Assembly (NCBI GenBank): GCA_016703545.1
Contig: JADJBX010000002.1
Location: 372,001 to 436,000 of the forward strand
Direction: 5' to 3'
Length of the DNA stretch: 64,000 bases
Origin: Candidatus Amarobacillus elongatus
GTDB taxonomy: Bacteria; Chloroflexota; Dehalococcoidia; Tepidiformales; Tepidiformaceae
The notes under the pieces were generated by a model, which ran no database searches, was not told the origin of the DNA, and worked only from the letters and a program-made list of their open reading frames with translations. The translations under genes were made by a program, and so were the position numbers. Shown here piece by piece: positions 19,739 to 28,816 of this stretch (position 1 is the first letter of the stretch; every line of letters starts with the position of its first letter).

Positions 19739-21366
19739 GTGACGGCTCTTACCCTCGCACAACGGCTCGGCATTACCCCCCAGGATCGTCAGCTGCGATT
19801 CGACTGGATCGCACTGACCGATCGCGAATCCGCCCTGATTCGTGATGCCGCCCGTTACGTGGAGCCGTACGTCGACGAGATCGTTCGAAAGTTCTACGAC
19901 CACTCCTTCAAATTCGACGCGTTCACGAAGAAGCTCGCCGAGGCCGGGAGCAGCCGGCAGCGACTGGAGACCACGCAGAAGCAGTATCTCCGCCTCTTGC
20001 TTGAAGCGAAATTCGACGATGCCTACTTCGAACACCGCCTCATCGTTGGCGCCGTTCACGCTCGCCTGCACGTGGAACCCCGCTGGAACCTCGGCAACTA
20101 CGGCATGTATTTGCAGCTCATCACCGACGTTCTCAGCAAGAAGATGAAGGGCGATAAGCTCCGCGATACCCTGCTCGCATTCCAGAAGGCGTTCACGCTC
20201 GATATGACGCTCGTGATCGAGTCGTACATCCAGGGCCTGCTCGATCGCCTGGTCAGCGTGAATGAAACGCTTGAGGCGTCGTCCAACGACCTTCGCACGG
20301 GCTCGAACCAGGCCCACATCGCCAGCCGCGAAATCGCCACCGCCATCCAGGACATCGCGAAGGGCGCCACCGAGCAGACCATGCAGATGGGCGCGCTGAC
20401 CGACGAGATGCGCCACCTCACCGAGTCCATCGACGCCGTCGCGCAGGGCGCCTCGGACCAGTACGGCAGCGTCCAGGTTGCCCGCGAGGCCGCCGACCAG
20501 GTGACCGATTCGCTCGCGAACGTTGCCGCCGCGGCGCGCGATGCCGCGGAGAAGGGCGCCGGCTCGCTCGAAGCCGCCCAGGAGGGCATGTCCAGCGTGC
20601 AGCAGACCGTCGACGCCATGGCCACCATCCGCGGCGCCGTGCTCACCACCTCGGCCGAGATCGAGGAACTCGGCAAGCGCGGCACGCAGATCGGCGCCAT
20701 CGTCCAGGTGATTGACGACATCGCCAGCCAGACCAACCTGCTCGCGCTCAACGCCGCCATCGAGGCCGCCCGCGCCGGAGACCGCGGCCGCGGCTTCGCC
20801 GTCGTCGCCGAAAACGTCCGCTCCTGGCCGAGCGCACGGCCGTCGCCACCAAGGAGATCGGTTCGCTCATCTCGGCGGTACAGGACGGCACGGGGCGCGC
20901 CGTGAAAGCCATGAGCGCCTCCGTCCGCGACGTCGAGACCGGTGCATCCCGCGCCGAGCAGGCCGGCGCGGCCCTGAGCCGCATCGTCGACAGCGCCAAC
21001 GAGGTCTCGCTCGAAATCGGCAAGATCGCGGCCGCCTCCGACGAGATTGAGGGCAGTGCTCACAGCCTCCGTGAGGTCGTCGAAAAGGTGGGCGTCATCG
21101 GCGAGCGCATGAATACCCTCGCCGGCGAGATGCGGGCCGCCAGCGACCGCGCCTTCTCGTCCATCAGCAGCGTCACCGCCTTCTCCGAGGAGTCCGCGGC
21201 CGCCTCCGAACAGGTCTCGGCCAGCATCGAAGAGGTGAGTTCGCAGGTCGGCGTCGTGAACGACCTCGCGCAGAAGCTCGAAGCCGTCAGCCTGGAGATG
21301 GCGAACTTCCTCGACCGCTGGGGCAACCTCACCAACATCAAGGCGTCGCTCGCCCGCGCCGCCTGA
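19739..21366 (+). CDS. Globin-coupled methyl-accepting chemotaxis protein, HemAT-like (frameshifted)
   Basis: About 540 residues, no membrane segment. The N-terminal ~170 residues are a sensor globin: [20 protein letters not shown], then [20 protein letters not shown], matching the HemAT stretch that holds the proximal haem histidine. A helical linker leads to an MCP signalling domain with the hairpin tip [20 protein letters not shown], intact and diagnostic. Near 20820 one base is missing (GTCCGC then CTCCTGGCC expected), after which the coiled coil continues to 21366 ([27 protein letters not shown]). Family role: cytoplasmic oxygen sensing for chemotaxis. GTG start; another in-frame GTG lies 12 bases earlier. 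No che genes are in the window. Confidence 0.88.
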
Positions 21367-21384
21367 CACTCGGAGCCCTCCCTT

Positions 21385-21422
21385 TACGAAGAGGCCCGCC
21401 ATGCTGCGGGCCTCTTCGTTTC
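21385..21422 (+). terminator. Rho-independent terminator after the chemoreceptor gene
   Basis: Arms ACGAAGAGGCCCGC and GCGGGCCTCTTCGT pair perfectly over 14 bases around a seven-base loop and are followed by TTT. The left arm is preceded by TTT-rich sequence complement, so it can also serve the convergent O-antigen-ligase-like gene that ends six bases beyond. Confidence 0.88.
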
Positions 21423-21427
21423 CCGTC

Positions 21428-23266
21428 TCACGGTGCGGGCGGGTTGGGGGTCACCACGACCCAATGGTCCTTCTCGACGTAACGAAGCGTGCCGCCGGTC
21501 TCCGCCGCCTGTTCCAGGATCGTCGTGTACTCGTCGATGTACACCCCGTGCGGGTTCAGGCGCCGCGCGCGTTCGATGAACGGCCGGACCTGCGACGCCG
21601 GCCGGCCGAGCCCGATGAGCGCCGTCGCCCGCGCAATCGCGTCGCCGGATGCCATCCCGAACGTCTCGTCGAACGTGTCATAGGCGTCGTTCGCCGCGCG
21701 CAGTGCCTCGGTGTCCCCCGTCGACCCCCTGGCAAGCAGCGCGTAGGCGTGGTCGCTGGCGTACCGGCGGCTGAACGGCACGAGCTTCGTCGCCTCCTCG
21801 TACTTCGCCGCCGCGGTCGCGAAATCGCCGCGAGCGGTCGCATCCCAGCCGTCGTCCGCGCGCGCGTCGGCCGCCACCAGCAGACCGGCGATGGAGAGCA
21901 GCGCGAGCGCGGCCGGCGCGGTCGTCATCGCGGCCACGGGAGCGCGCAGCCGAAGGCGGCTCACCGCACGCGGCAGTTCCCGCTCGCGGTGCCCCGCCGC
22001 CAGCCCCAGCAGGATGAAGAAGCACGCCTGTGGCGCCAGCGACACCGGGTTCACGAGCGTCAGCGCGCCGTACCCCGCGAGCGCGCACCACAGCATCGGC
22101 GCACCGGTCTCGCGCCCGGCGCGCGCCGTTCGCACAGAGCCCCACGCGGCGAACACCATGACCGCGGTCAGCGCCGCGAACCCGGGAATGCCCAGGTTCG
22201 CCATCGTGTCCAGCCCCCAGTTGTGGCTGCTCTGGGCCACGAGGTCGTAGTCGTCGAAGGCCGCGTCCAGTTCCGGGCGGTGGCGTGGGAACGCGAGGGC
22301 GAGGCCGTCCGGCCCGTACCCCACGATCGGCGACGCCGCGATCGTCGAAAGCGTCCCCTTCCACAGCTCCACGCGCGTCGAGTCGCTCGTCTCCTGGCGC
22401 GCGACCCCCGCCCCCACCCGCTTCGCCGTGCCGTCCAGCCCGCCCGTCGCCAGGCTCGCCAGCAACCCCACGCCCAGTCCCACGGCCAGTGCGCCCGCCC
22501 GCAGGCCGAAGGTTCGCCACGCCGCCCGCGCCATCAGCCACGCGAGCGGCAGCAGCGCCGCCGTCAGAGCCAGCGCCAGGAGGCCGCTGCGGCTCTCCGA
22601 TTCCAGCACCACGAACGCTGATCCCGCCGCGAGCGCCGCCGTCAGCGCCATCGTCCGCCGCTCATCCTCGAGGCGGAGACCCGCGAACCCCAGCCAGATG
22701 ACCGCGTACGCCGCGAGCTCGTTCGCGTTCCCGATCGTGCCGATCGCGCGGTCCGACGTGTCGATCCACCAGTCGAACGGGTCCGCGCCGAGCGCCTGCA
22801 GCGCCGTGTATGCGACACAGGCGGCGACGCCTGCCCCCGCCGTGCCAAGAAACCAACGAGGTGTTCCCTCGGCGCCAAGCCGGACCGCGCCAAGGAAGAG
22901 CACGATCGTCGCCGCCTGCGTGAGGAAACCCTGCCGGTACTGGTACACGCCGAGAACGCTGCCGCGGGAGTCGATTCCCGTGGCCGTGGAGAGCATCAGC
23001 ATCACGACCCAGGCGATGACCGCGACCCGTAGCCCGCGCTGCCGTGGAAGCACTTCGCCGCTGAGCGCGAGCCCTACAAGCGCCGGGGCCGTCGCCAGCA
23101 GCAGGCTGGCCTGCTTCACGAGCGTGAAATCGTCGTACAGCCAGGGTGCGAACGCGGCGGGCGTCACCGCCAGCGCGAAACCCACACCTATCGCGATCAG
23201 AAGGAGGCCGATGGCACGCGTGACAGGCGGGTCGGCGGCACGGCGATCAGGGCGCACGCCCGGCAT
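21428..23266 (-). CDS. O-antigen ligase/polymerase-like (Wzy_C) membrane protein with TPR-like tail
   Basis: 612 residues. About eleven or twelve hydrophobic helices fill the first ~420 residues, starting at TRAIGLLLIAIGVGFALAV. The Wzy_C/O-antigen-ligase signature is seen as the periplasmic loop SRVELWKGTLSTIAASPIVG and GYGPDGLALAFP followed by AQSSHNWGLDTMANLGIPG. The last ~170 residues are helical and TPR-like (GDFATAAAKYEEATKLVPFS, RARRLNPHG). Family role: transfers or polymerises glycan chains on the outer face of the membrane; in monoderm-like Chloroflexota the acceptor may be a protein or lipid other than LPS. Divergent from dxr with a 106-base gap. Start ATG chosen as first in-frame codon before the first helix. 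Confidence 0.85.
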   Translation of the reverse strand: MPGVRPDRRAADPPVTRAIGLLLIAIGVGFALAVTPAAFAPWLYDDFTLVKQASLLLATAPALVGLALSGEVLPRQRGLRVAVIAWVVMLMLSTATGIDSRGSVLGVYQYRQGFLTQAATIVLFLGAVRLGAEGTPRWFLGTAGAGVAACVAYTALQALGADPFDWWIDTSDRAIGTIGNANELAAYAVIWLGFAGLRLEDERRTMALTAALAAGSAFVVLESESRSGLLALALTAALLPLAWLMARAAWRTFGLRAGALAVGLGVGLLASLATGGLDGTAKRVGAGVARQETSDSTRVELWKGTLSTIAASPIVGYGPDGLALAFPRHRPELDAAFDDYDLVAQSSHNWGLDTMANLGIPGFAALTAVMVFAAWGSVRTARAGRETGAPMLWCALAGYGALTLVNPVSLAPQACFFILLGLAAGHRERELPRAVSRLRLRAPVAAMTTAPAALALLSIAGLLVAADARADDGWDATARGDFATAAAKYEEATKLVPFSRRYASDHAYALLARGSTGDTEALRAANDAYDTFDETFGMASGDAIARATALIGLGRPASQVRPFIERARRLNPHGVYIDEYTTILEQAAETGGTLRYVEKDHWVVVTPNPPAP

Positions 23267-23358
23267 GGTAGGGCCGCGCGCCGCTGTGGGCAGCGCCCCA
23301 CGTCCCTCGCTTCGCCCGTGGAAAGGCATGCACGCTGTTTCCGCGTTCGCACAGCCCG

Positions 23359-23364
23359 TACGAT
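23359..23364 (+). promoter_or_regulatory. Candidate -10 box of dxr (TACGAT)
   Basis: TACGAT lies eight bases before the dxr ATG, too close for a ribosome site, suggesting a leaderless or near-leaderless transcript. The same hexamer stands before the peroxiredoxin gene at 30381 and the cnoX gene at 15885. Confidence 0.5.
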
Positions 23365-23372
23365 GGACGGCG

Positions 23373-24527
23373 ATGGCACAGCCCAAACGCATCGCCGTGC
23401 TCGGCTCCACCGGTTCGATCGGCCGGCAGGCACTGGACGTTATTCGCCAATTCCCCGACCGCTTCGAAGTCGCCGCGCTCGCTGCCGGCCGCAATACCGC
23501 GCTCTTCGCGGAGCAGGTGGCGGCGGTGCGGCCCCGGTACGCCTGGGCCGCCGCCCGCGACAGCGCCCTCGATTCCGCGCTCGACGTGTCCGGCGCGGCC
23601 TGGCTCCCGACCGAGGAGATGGCCCTCGCGCCCGACGTCGACATCGTCCTCGTGGGGACCGCCGGCGCCGCCGGGCTCATGCCGACCCTGAACGCGCTCC
23701 GCCTCGGCCGGCCCGTGGCCATCGCGAACAAGGAAGTGCTGGTCATGGCCGGGCACATCGTCCGGGCGGCCATGCGCGAAGGCGGCGGGGAACTCCGCCC
23801 CGTCGATTCCGAGCACTCCGCCATCTGGCAGTGCCTCTGGGGCGAAGAGAGCCACGCCGTCCGCCGCGTCCTGCTCACCGCCAGCGGCGGCGCGTTCCGC
23901 GACTACGATCCCGCCGCCCTCGCCGCCGTCACCCCCGAACAGGCACTTAACCACCCAACGTGGAACATGGGCCCCAAGATCACCATCGATTCCGCGAGCT
24001 TGATGAACAAAGGCATGGAGACCATCGAGGCGATGTGGCTCTTCGACGTCCCCATGGAGAAGGTCGATGTCGTCCTTCACCGTGAGTCGATCGTCCACTC
24101 CCTGGTCGAATTCAGCGATGGCAGCGTGAAGGCCCAGCTCGGCGTTCCCGATATGCGCCTGCCCATCCAGTGCGCGCTCGCCTACCCCGAGCGCATGCCC
24201 GAGCCCCCGATGCCCCTCCTCGACCTCGCGAAGCTGGGCTCGCTCCACTTCGGCACGCCCGATACCCATCGCTTCCCGTGCTTGCGGATCGCGATGGAAG
24301 CCGGCCGGCAGGGTGGCACCGTTCCCGCCGTCATGGCCGCCGCCGATGAGATCGCCGTCGAGCGCTTCATGGCGCACGACATCCCGTTCACCGCCATTCC
24401 CGCCGTCATCGAAGCCGTGCTCTCGCAGCACCAGCGCGTCGATGATCCAGATCTGGAGACCGTGCTCGGCGTCGATGCCTGGGCGCGGCAGGCCGCGCGC
24501 TCCGCGGCAGTGGGAGTCTCAACCTGA
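23373..24527 (+). CDS. dxr: 1-deoxy-D-xylulose 5-phosphate reductoisomerase
   Basis: 384 residues, full length. Converts DXP to 2-C-methyl-D-erythritol 4-phosphate with NADPH, the second step of the MEP isoprenoid pathway. NADPH loop GSTGSIGRQALDV at residues 11-23; metal/substrate motifs PVDSEHSAIWQCLW, TASGGAFR, NHPTWNMGPKITIDSASLMN and MNKGMETIEAMWLF all present, with the catalytic loop PTWNMG. The start is the ATG just after GGACGGCG; an ATG ten bases upstream is out of frame. It overlaps rseP by one base (TGATG), the classic dxr-rseP pairing, and leads a four-gene operon. No other MEP genes are in the window. Confidence 0.97.
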   Translation: MAQPKRIAVLGSTGSIGRQALDVIRQFPDRFEVAALAAGRNTALFAEQVAAVRPRYAWAAARDSALDSALDVSGAAWLPTEEMALAPDVDIVLVGTAGAAGLMPTLNALRLGRPVAIANKEVLVMAGHIVRAAMREGGGELRPVDSEHSAIWQCLWGEESHAVRRVLLTASGGAFRDYDPAALAAVTPEQALNHPTWNMGPKITIDSASLMNKGMETIEAMWLFDVPMEKVDVVLHRESIVHSLVEFSDGSVKAQLGVPDMRLPIQCALAYPERMPEPPMPLLDLAKLGSLHFGTPDTHRFPCLRIAMEAGRQGGTVPAVMAAADEIAVERFMAHDIPFTAIPAVIEAVLSQHQRVDDPDLETVLGVDAWARQAARSAAVGVST

Positions 24528-25720
24528 TGTTTCTCGTCGCCTTCGATCCCATCGCCATCCTGCGCGCGGCGGTACCCTTCCTTTCGCTCCTCGTCCTTCT
24601 CGTCGTCCTGCACGAACTCGGCCACTTCTTCGCCGCCAAGGCGTTCGGCATCAAGGTGCTCGAATTCGGCGTCGGCTTCCCGCCGCGCGTGAAGGGGCTC
24701 GTCTGGAAGAAGGGCGAGACCGAGTACACCATCAACTGGCTCCCCATCGGCGGCTTCGTCCGTCTTCTGGGCGAAGAGGACCCGACCGACCCCCCGTTCG
24801 CTCGCCGCGGCTCCCCGCTGGAAGCGCTCGTGGTCATGTTCGCCGGCGTCTTCATGAACGCCGTCGTCGCGGTGCTGCTGATGACCGTCAGCTTCATGAT
24901 CCCTCGCGAGCGCGACCTGAGCGGCGCCCTGGTGTCGCAGGTCGCCGCCGGTTCGCCGGCAGCCGAAGCCCGCGTCACGGGTGAGATGCGCGATGGCAGC
25001 CAGCCCCTCCAGGGCCTCCAGCCCGGCGACATCGTCCTCGAAGTCGAAGGCCGCGAAATCAAGAACACGAACGAACTGATCTTCGCCAACCGCCTGAATC
25101 TCGGCGAAACCCAGGACTGGGTCATCAACCGTGCCGGGTCCACGTTGCGGGCCGAGGTCTATGCCCGCTGGCACCCGCCCGCGGGGCAGGGCCCGACCGG
25201 CATTCGCATCGGCGCGCCCTCCACCTGCCTTGAGCAGGGCGACAACGGCGAGTGCGTCCGCAGCGAACTCCTCTACCCGTTCACCGAAAGCGTCTGGTAC
25301 CCGCCGTGGGAAGCGCTCCCCAAGGGCATTGGCTACCTTGGCGACATCGTCGTTCTCACCGTTAACGAAGTCCGCGTGAGCGTCGGTGGCGGCGGTGGTG
25401 GTGGCACCGGCAGCGGCGGTCCGGCGTTCACCGGCCCCGTCGGCATCGCCGACCAGACCGGCGAGATCATCAAGGAAGCGGGCTGGCGCCCGCTCATCGA
25501 GATGGCCGCCCTCCTCAGCCTCAACCTCGCGATCTTCAACGCGCTCCCCATCCCCATGCTTGATGGCGGACGCATGTTCTTCGTTTTCGTCGAAATCCTC
25601 CGGGGCGGGCGGCGCATTTCGCCCGAGAAGGAGGCACTGGTGCACTTCACGGGCTTCGCGCTCATGATGGCCAGCGTCGTCGTCGTCACCTATTTCGATA
25701 TCGCGCGCATCGTCTCCTGA
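24527..25720 (+). CDS. rseP: RIP zinc metalloprotease RseP (site-2 protease)
   Basis: 397 residues. First membrane helix carries the zinc motif HELGH (His29, Glu30, His33); a single PDZ domain follows (about 135-215, with LQPGDIVLEVEGREIKNTNE), then a Gly-rich loop of consecutive glycines near residue 290, and the C-terminal helices with NALPIPMLDGGRM, which supplies the third zinc ligand Asp. Intramembrane protease that cuts anti-sigma factors and signal-peptide remnants; the RskA-type anti-sigma at 3.3 kb is a possible client (inference). E. coli RseP has two PDZ domains; one is usual for Gram-positive-like versions. Translationally coupled to dxr by a one-base overlap. Confidence 0.96.
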   Translation: MFLVAFDPIAILRAAVPFLSLLVLLVVLHELGHFFAAKAFGIKVLEFGVGFPPRVKGLVWKKGETEYTINWLPIGGFVRLLGEEDPTDPPFARRGSPLEALVVMFAGVFMNAVVAVLLMTVSFMIPRERDLSGALVSQVAAGSPAAEARVTGEMRDGSQPLQGLQPGDIVLEVEGREIKNTNELIFANRLNLGETQDWVINRAGSTLRAEVYARWHPPAGQGPTGIRIGAPSTCLEQGDNGECVRSELLYPFTESVWYPPWEALPKGIGYLGDIVVLTVNEVRVSVGGGGGGGTGSGGPAFTGPVGIADQTGEIIKEAGWRPLIEMAALLSLNLAIFNALPIPMLDGGRMFFVFVEILRGGRRISPEKEALVHFTGFALMMASVVVVTYFDIARIVS

Positions 25721-25757
25721 TGCGCGCCGCGCTGCCCGCCCGGCGCCAGGGGGATCC

Positions 25758-26069
25758 GTGTTCACGCTGCTCTTCGTGACGCTCTTCCTCGCCGGGTGGC
25801 TCCTGTGCGCGTTCGTTCCCTGGCTCGCTCTTTCCGTGAAGACGCGCGGCCACGCCGGTCTCCGCTACCTGCCCCTCTGCCTCTTCACCGGGGTCGTCGC
25901 CGCGCTCGCCGTTCCGGTGTTCGGCCTGGACGATGGCACCGGCCTGGTGGTGAGCTTCGGCGCGGCCTTTGGGGCTTCCGCGCTGCTCCTTGCGGCCCGG
26001 CGCCTCAGCCTGCCTCGCGCGGCCGCCCCGTCGCCCGCACATCCCGAACCCGGAGATGCCCCTCGATGA
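25758..26069 (+). CDS. Small three-helix membrane protein, unknown function
   Basis: 103 residues from a GTG. Three hydrophobic segments: residues 2-25 (FTLLFVTLFLAGWLLCAFVP), 38-56 and 60-80, then a Pro/Ala-rich tail. I recognise no family. It sits 37 bases after rseP and its stop overlaps the next gene in an ATGA, so it is translated as part of the dxr-rseP operon and is likely real despite being short. Possible roles include an accessory factor of the protease or an unrelated small transporter-like subunit; nothing in the sequence decides. Confidence 0.65.
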   Translation: MFTLLFVTLFLAGWLLCAFVPWLALSVKTRGHAGLRYLPLCLFTGVVAALAVPVFGLDDGTGLVVSFGAAFGASALLLAARRLSLPRAAAPSPAHPEPGDAPR

Positions 26070-26986
26070 AGCCGCTCGCCCTGTCCACGATGTACGCCCA
26101 GCAGGCCCGCTTCGATGACGGCGCCGCGTTCGCACGCTACGCCGCCGAAGCCGGGTACGACGGCATCGAGATCAGCCACTCCACCGCCCCCGGCAAGCTG
26201 AAGGCGATCCTCGCCTGCGGCGCGCTACCCGTGACCTCCGTCCATCAGCCCGCCCCGCAGGTCGCGCACGGCGATGGGCGCGGCAACCACAAGCTGAACC
26301 TCGCCTCCACGGATGAGGCCGAACGCACGGCGGCCGTGGCCTTCGCCATCGAGAGCATCCGCTGGACCGCCCGCATCGGGGCGACCCGCTCCGTCATCCA
26401 CCTCGGCGCCGTCGGCGACGGCTTCGAGATGCTCCCCGCGGAGTACGAGATGCGCCGCATGTTCGATGGCGGCAGGGCAGCTGATTCCCGCTTCGCCGAA
26501 CTGCGCGAGGAGGCCATCGCCGCCCGCAGGGAGATGGCGCCGCCGTTCGTCGCCGCCGCCCGCCGTTCGCTGCTCGAAATCGTGCGCGCCGCCGAGCCCC
26601 AAGGCATCGCCGTCGGGCTCGAGAACCGCTACCACTTCCACGAACTCCCCGCCCCGTACGAATACGACGAACTCCTCGATGGCCTCGCCCCCGAACAGGC
26701 CGGGTACTGGCACGACACCGGCCACGCGGAAGTACTGCACCGCCTCGGGTTCCACGACCGCCACGCCTGGCTTGAGCCGAATCGCGGGCGCATCGTCGGC
26801 GCGCACCTGCATGACGTCCTCGGGATCGGCGACCACCGCGCCCCCGGCGATGGCGATGTCGACTGGGCGTACATCACGGCCGGGCTCGGCCACCTCCCCG
26901 CGTACACCCTCGAAATCAACCAGCATCAGCCCGACGCGCGCGTCTCCGGCGCCCCCGCGTTCCTCGCGTCCGTGGGCCTTCGCTAA
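26066..26986 (+). CDS. Sugar phosphate isomerase/epimerase-like TIM barrel protein (AP endonuclease 2 superfamily)
   Basis: 306 residues, ATG inside an ATGA overlap with the previous gene. Xylose-isomerase-like TIM barrel: MKPLALSTMYAQ at strand 1, EAGYDGIEISHS at strand 2, VIHLGAVGDG in the middle, GLENRYHFHELP with the metal-binding Glu, GYWHDTGHAEVLHRLG with Asp-x-x-His, and the late IVGAHLHDVLGIGDHRAPGDGDVDW carrying His-x-His-Asp. These metal ligands are the usual set of the family. Substrate cannot be named; the long helical insert with EMRRMFDGGRAADSRFAELR is unusual. Last gene of the dxr operon, followed by an 80-base gap to clpP. Confidence 0.85.
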   Translation: MKPLALSTMYAQQARFDDGAAFARYAAEAGYDGIEISHSTAPGKLKAILACGALPVTSVHQPAPQVAHGDGRGNHKLNLASTDEAERTAAVAFAIESIRWTARIGATRSVIHLGAVGDGFEMLPAEYEMRRMFDGGRAADSRFAELREEAIAARREMAPPFVAAARRSLLEIVRAAEPQGIAVGLENRYHFHELPAPYEYDELLDGLAPEQAGYWHDTGHAEVLHRLGFHDRHAWLEPNRGRIVGAHLHDVLGIGDHRAPGDGDVDWAYITAGLGHLPAYTLEINQHQPDARVSGAPAFLASVGLR

Positions 26987-27066
26987 CGTTCGGAAGGGGC
27001 GATTCGCTCGCTCCTTTGCGTCTTTCCATCGCCACGCCGCACACTGGAAGGACAAAGGGAGGGTGC

Positions 27067-27747
27067 ATGAGCAGCTTCGACCTGATCCAGGAACTCGCCG
27101 CGGGCAAACGGCCCGACGCTTCGTTGGTCCGTCCCAGCGACATCATGCCGTTCGTGATCGAATCCGACGGCCGGCGCGAGCGCGCCTACGACATCTATTC
27201 GCTGCTGCTCAAGGAACGGATCGTGTTCCTCGGCACGCCGATCGACGCGATGGTCGCCAACATCGTGATTGCCCAGCTCCTCTACCTCGCCCGCGAGGAC
27301 GACGACAAGGACATCATGATGTACATCAACTGCCCCGGCGGCAGCGTCACCGCCGGCCTGGCGATGCTCGACACCATGAACCTCATCCGGCCGAACGTGT
27401 CGACCGTCTGCATCGGTCTCGCCGCGAGCATGGGCACCGTGATGCTGACCACCGGCGCGAAGGGCAAGCGGTACGCCCTGCCCAACGCCACCATCCACCT
27501 CCACCAGGTGCTGGGCGGCGCCCAGGGCCAGGCCCGCGACATCGAAATCCAGGCGCGTGAGACCCTTCGCCTCCAGAAGGTCCTCCGCAACATCATCCAG
27601 GAGACGACCGGTCAGCCGATGGACCCCATCGAGCACGACACCGACCGGGACGTCTGGCTCGATCCGAACGGGGCCAAGGATTACGGCCTCATCGACGAAA
27701 TCCTCGAGCGCCCCAGCCAGGCCCAGGTGGCCGTCAACAAGAGCTGA
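27067..27747 (+). CDS. clpP: ATP-dependent Clp protease proteolytic subunit
   Basis: 226 residues, start behind AGGGAGGGTGC. Serine peptidase family S14 with the complete triad: Ser121 in LAASMGTVML, His146 in TIHLHQVLGG and Asp191 in EHDTDRD. The N-terminus is about 25 residues longer than E. coli ClpP after processing (RPSDIMPFVIESDGRRERAY is the usual start of the mature part), so a propeptide may be removed. It works as a tetradecamer with ClpX/ClpA/ClpC in the cytosol; no ATPase gene is adjacent. A single gene between the dxr operon and a hairpin at 27771. Confidence 0.97.
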   Translation: MSSFDLIQELAAGKRPDASLVRPSDIMPFVIESDGRRERAYDIYSLLLKERIVFLGTPIDAMVANIVIAQLLYLAREDDDKDIMMYINCPGGSVTAGLAMLDTMNLIRPNVSTVCIGLAASMGTVMLTTGAKGKRYALPNATIHLHQVLGGAQGQARDIEIQARETLRLQKVLRNIIQETTGQPMDPIEHDTDRDVWLDPNGAKDYGLIDEILERPSQAQVAVNKS

Positions 27748-27770
27748 GCGCGCATCACCGGCGCACTTGT

Positions 27771-27796
27771 GAACGGCGGCCGAGGGGCCGCCGTTC
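27771..27796 (+). terminator. Hairpin after clpP
   Basis: GAACGGCGGCC and GGCCGCCGTTC form an 11-base perfect stem around GAGG. No T run follows, so it may work as a weak intrinsic terminator or as a 3' end stabiliser. Confidence 0.6.
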
Positions 27797-27834
27797 GCGT
27801 GCACGGAGCCGGGGACGCACGCTCACGCGGGCGG

Positions 27835-27840
27835 TAGACT
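27835..27840 (+). promoter_or_regulatory. Candidate -10 box of a leaderless PAC2 transcript (TAGACT)
   Basis: TAGACT ends six bases before the GTG start of the PAC2 gene, so the transcript would begin at or next to the start codon. No Shine-Dalgarno sequence is present in between. Confidence 0.5.
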
Positions 27841-27846
27841 GATCTC

Positions 27847-28723
27847 GTGGATCCCCTGACCATCGACCGCATGCCCGACCTCCACGACCCGGTGGCGGTC
27901 ATCGCCTTTTCCGGCTGGAACGACGCCGCCAGCGCCGCCACGGACGCCGCTCGCTTCGTCGTCCGCCGCCTCGGCGCCCGCAAGTTCGCCTCCATCGACG
28001 CCGACCCCTTCTATGACTTCCGCGAGTCGCGCCCGACCGTCCAGGCATCGTTCAACGGGCAGCGCGAAGTGAAGTGGCCCCAGAACGATTTCTTCTACGC
28101 TCGCAACCCCACCGGCCCGCACGACATCATCATTGGCATCGGTGTCGAGCCCGGCCTCGCCTGGGGCACCTTCACGGGCGCGCATACGGGCCTCTACCGC
28201 GATGCCGGCGTGGGGCTCGTCATCTCCCTCGGCGCGCTCCTCGCGGATGTGCCGCACACCCGCGACACCCGCGTCACCGGCACCGCCGTCGACCCGGAGG
28301 TCGCTGCCCGCCTGGAGCTGACCACCTCCCGCTACGAAGGCCCCACCGGCATTGTCGGTGTCCTGCACGACGTACTGCGCCGCTCCGGGGTCCCCGCGGC
28401 CAGCCTCTGGGCGAACGTGCCGCACTACATCACGACGTCTCAGAACCCGAACGCCACGGCCGCGCTCCTCCGCCGCCTCTCGGTGATGACCGGTCTCACC
28501 TTCGACCTGCGCGAGCTCACCTCCGCGGGTGAACGGTTCGTGAGCGAAGTCAACGCCGCCCTCGATGGCAACCCCGAGATCGCCGAATACGTGCGGCGGC
28601 TCGAAGCCGCGGTCGACGCGGGCGAAGTCGGTGCCCCTGGAGAGCAGCCTCCCCGCGGGCGAGGAGCTGCTGTCGGACATCGAGGACTTCCTCCGCCAGA
28701 CCCGGCCGGACGACGAGGACTAA
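27847..28723 (+). CDS. PAC2-family protein (frameshifted near the 3' end)
   Basis: About 291 residues once repaired. PAC2 (proteasome assembly chaperone 2-like) fold: VAVIAFSGWNDAASAATDAA at the N-terminus, then FYDFRESRPTVQ, HDIIIGIGVEPGLAW, GALLADVPHTRDTRVTG and ASLWANVPHYITTSQNPNAT. In actinobacteria and Chloroflexota such proteins form trimers of unknown job; a link to the proteasome is not established in bacteria. Near 28635 the reading moves one frame (extra C in GTGCCCCTGG) and ends as ESSLPAGEELLSDIEDFLRQ to a TAA; without repair the tail is a Pro/Arg-rich artefact. GTG start taken as leaderless. Confidence 0.85.
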
Positions 28724-28749
28724 CCCGCTGACGAGCCAGCACAAAGAAA

Positions 28750-28778
28750 GGCGGGATGGCCGTTTCGGCCATCCCGCC
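28750..28778. terminator. Convergent hairpin terminator between PAC2 and DinB genes
   Basis: Perfect 13-base stem GGCGGGATGGCCG / CGGCCATCCCGCC around a TTT loop, centred between two convergent genes, so it can stop transcription from both sides. A-rich bases precede the left arm (AAAGAAA), which gives a T-rich tail for minus-strand transcripts. Confidence 0.82.
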
Positions 28779-28816
28779 CGTTCCGTGCGAACCGCGTCCG
28801 GGAGCTCCCCGGCGCC

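Noticed and set aside
20098..21402. Antisense frame opposite the chemoreceptor
   Set aside because: Opposes an intact MCP hairpin and coiled coil; composition fits a shadow.
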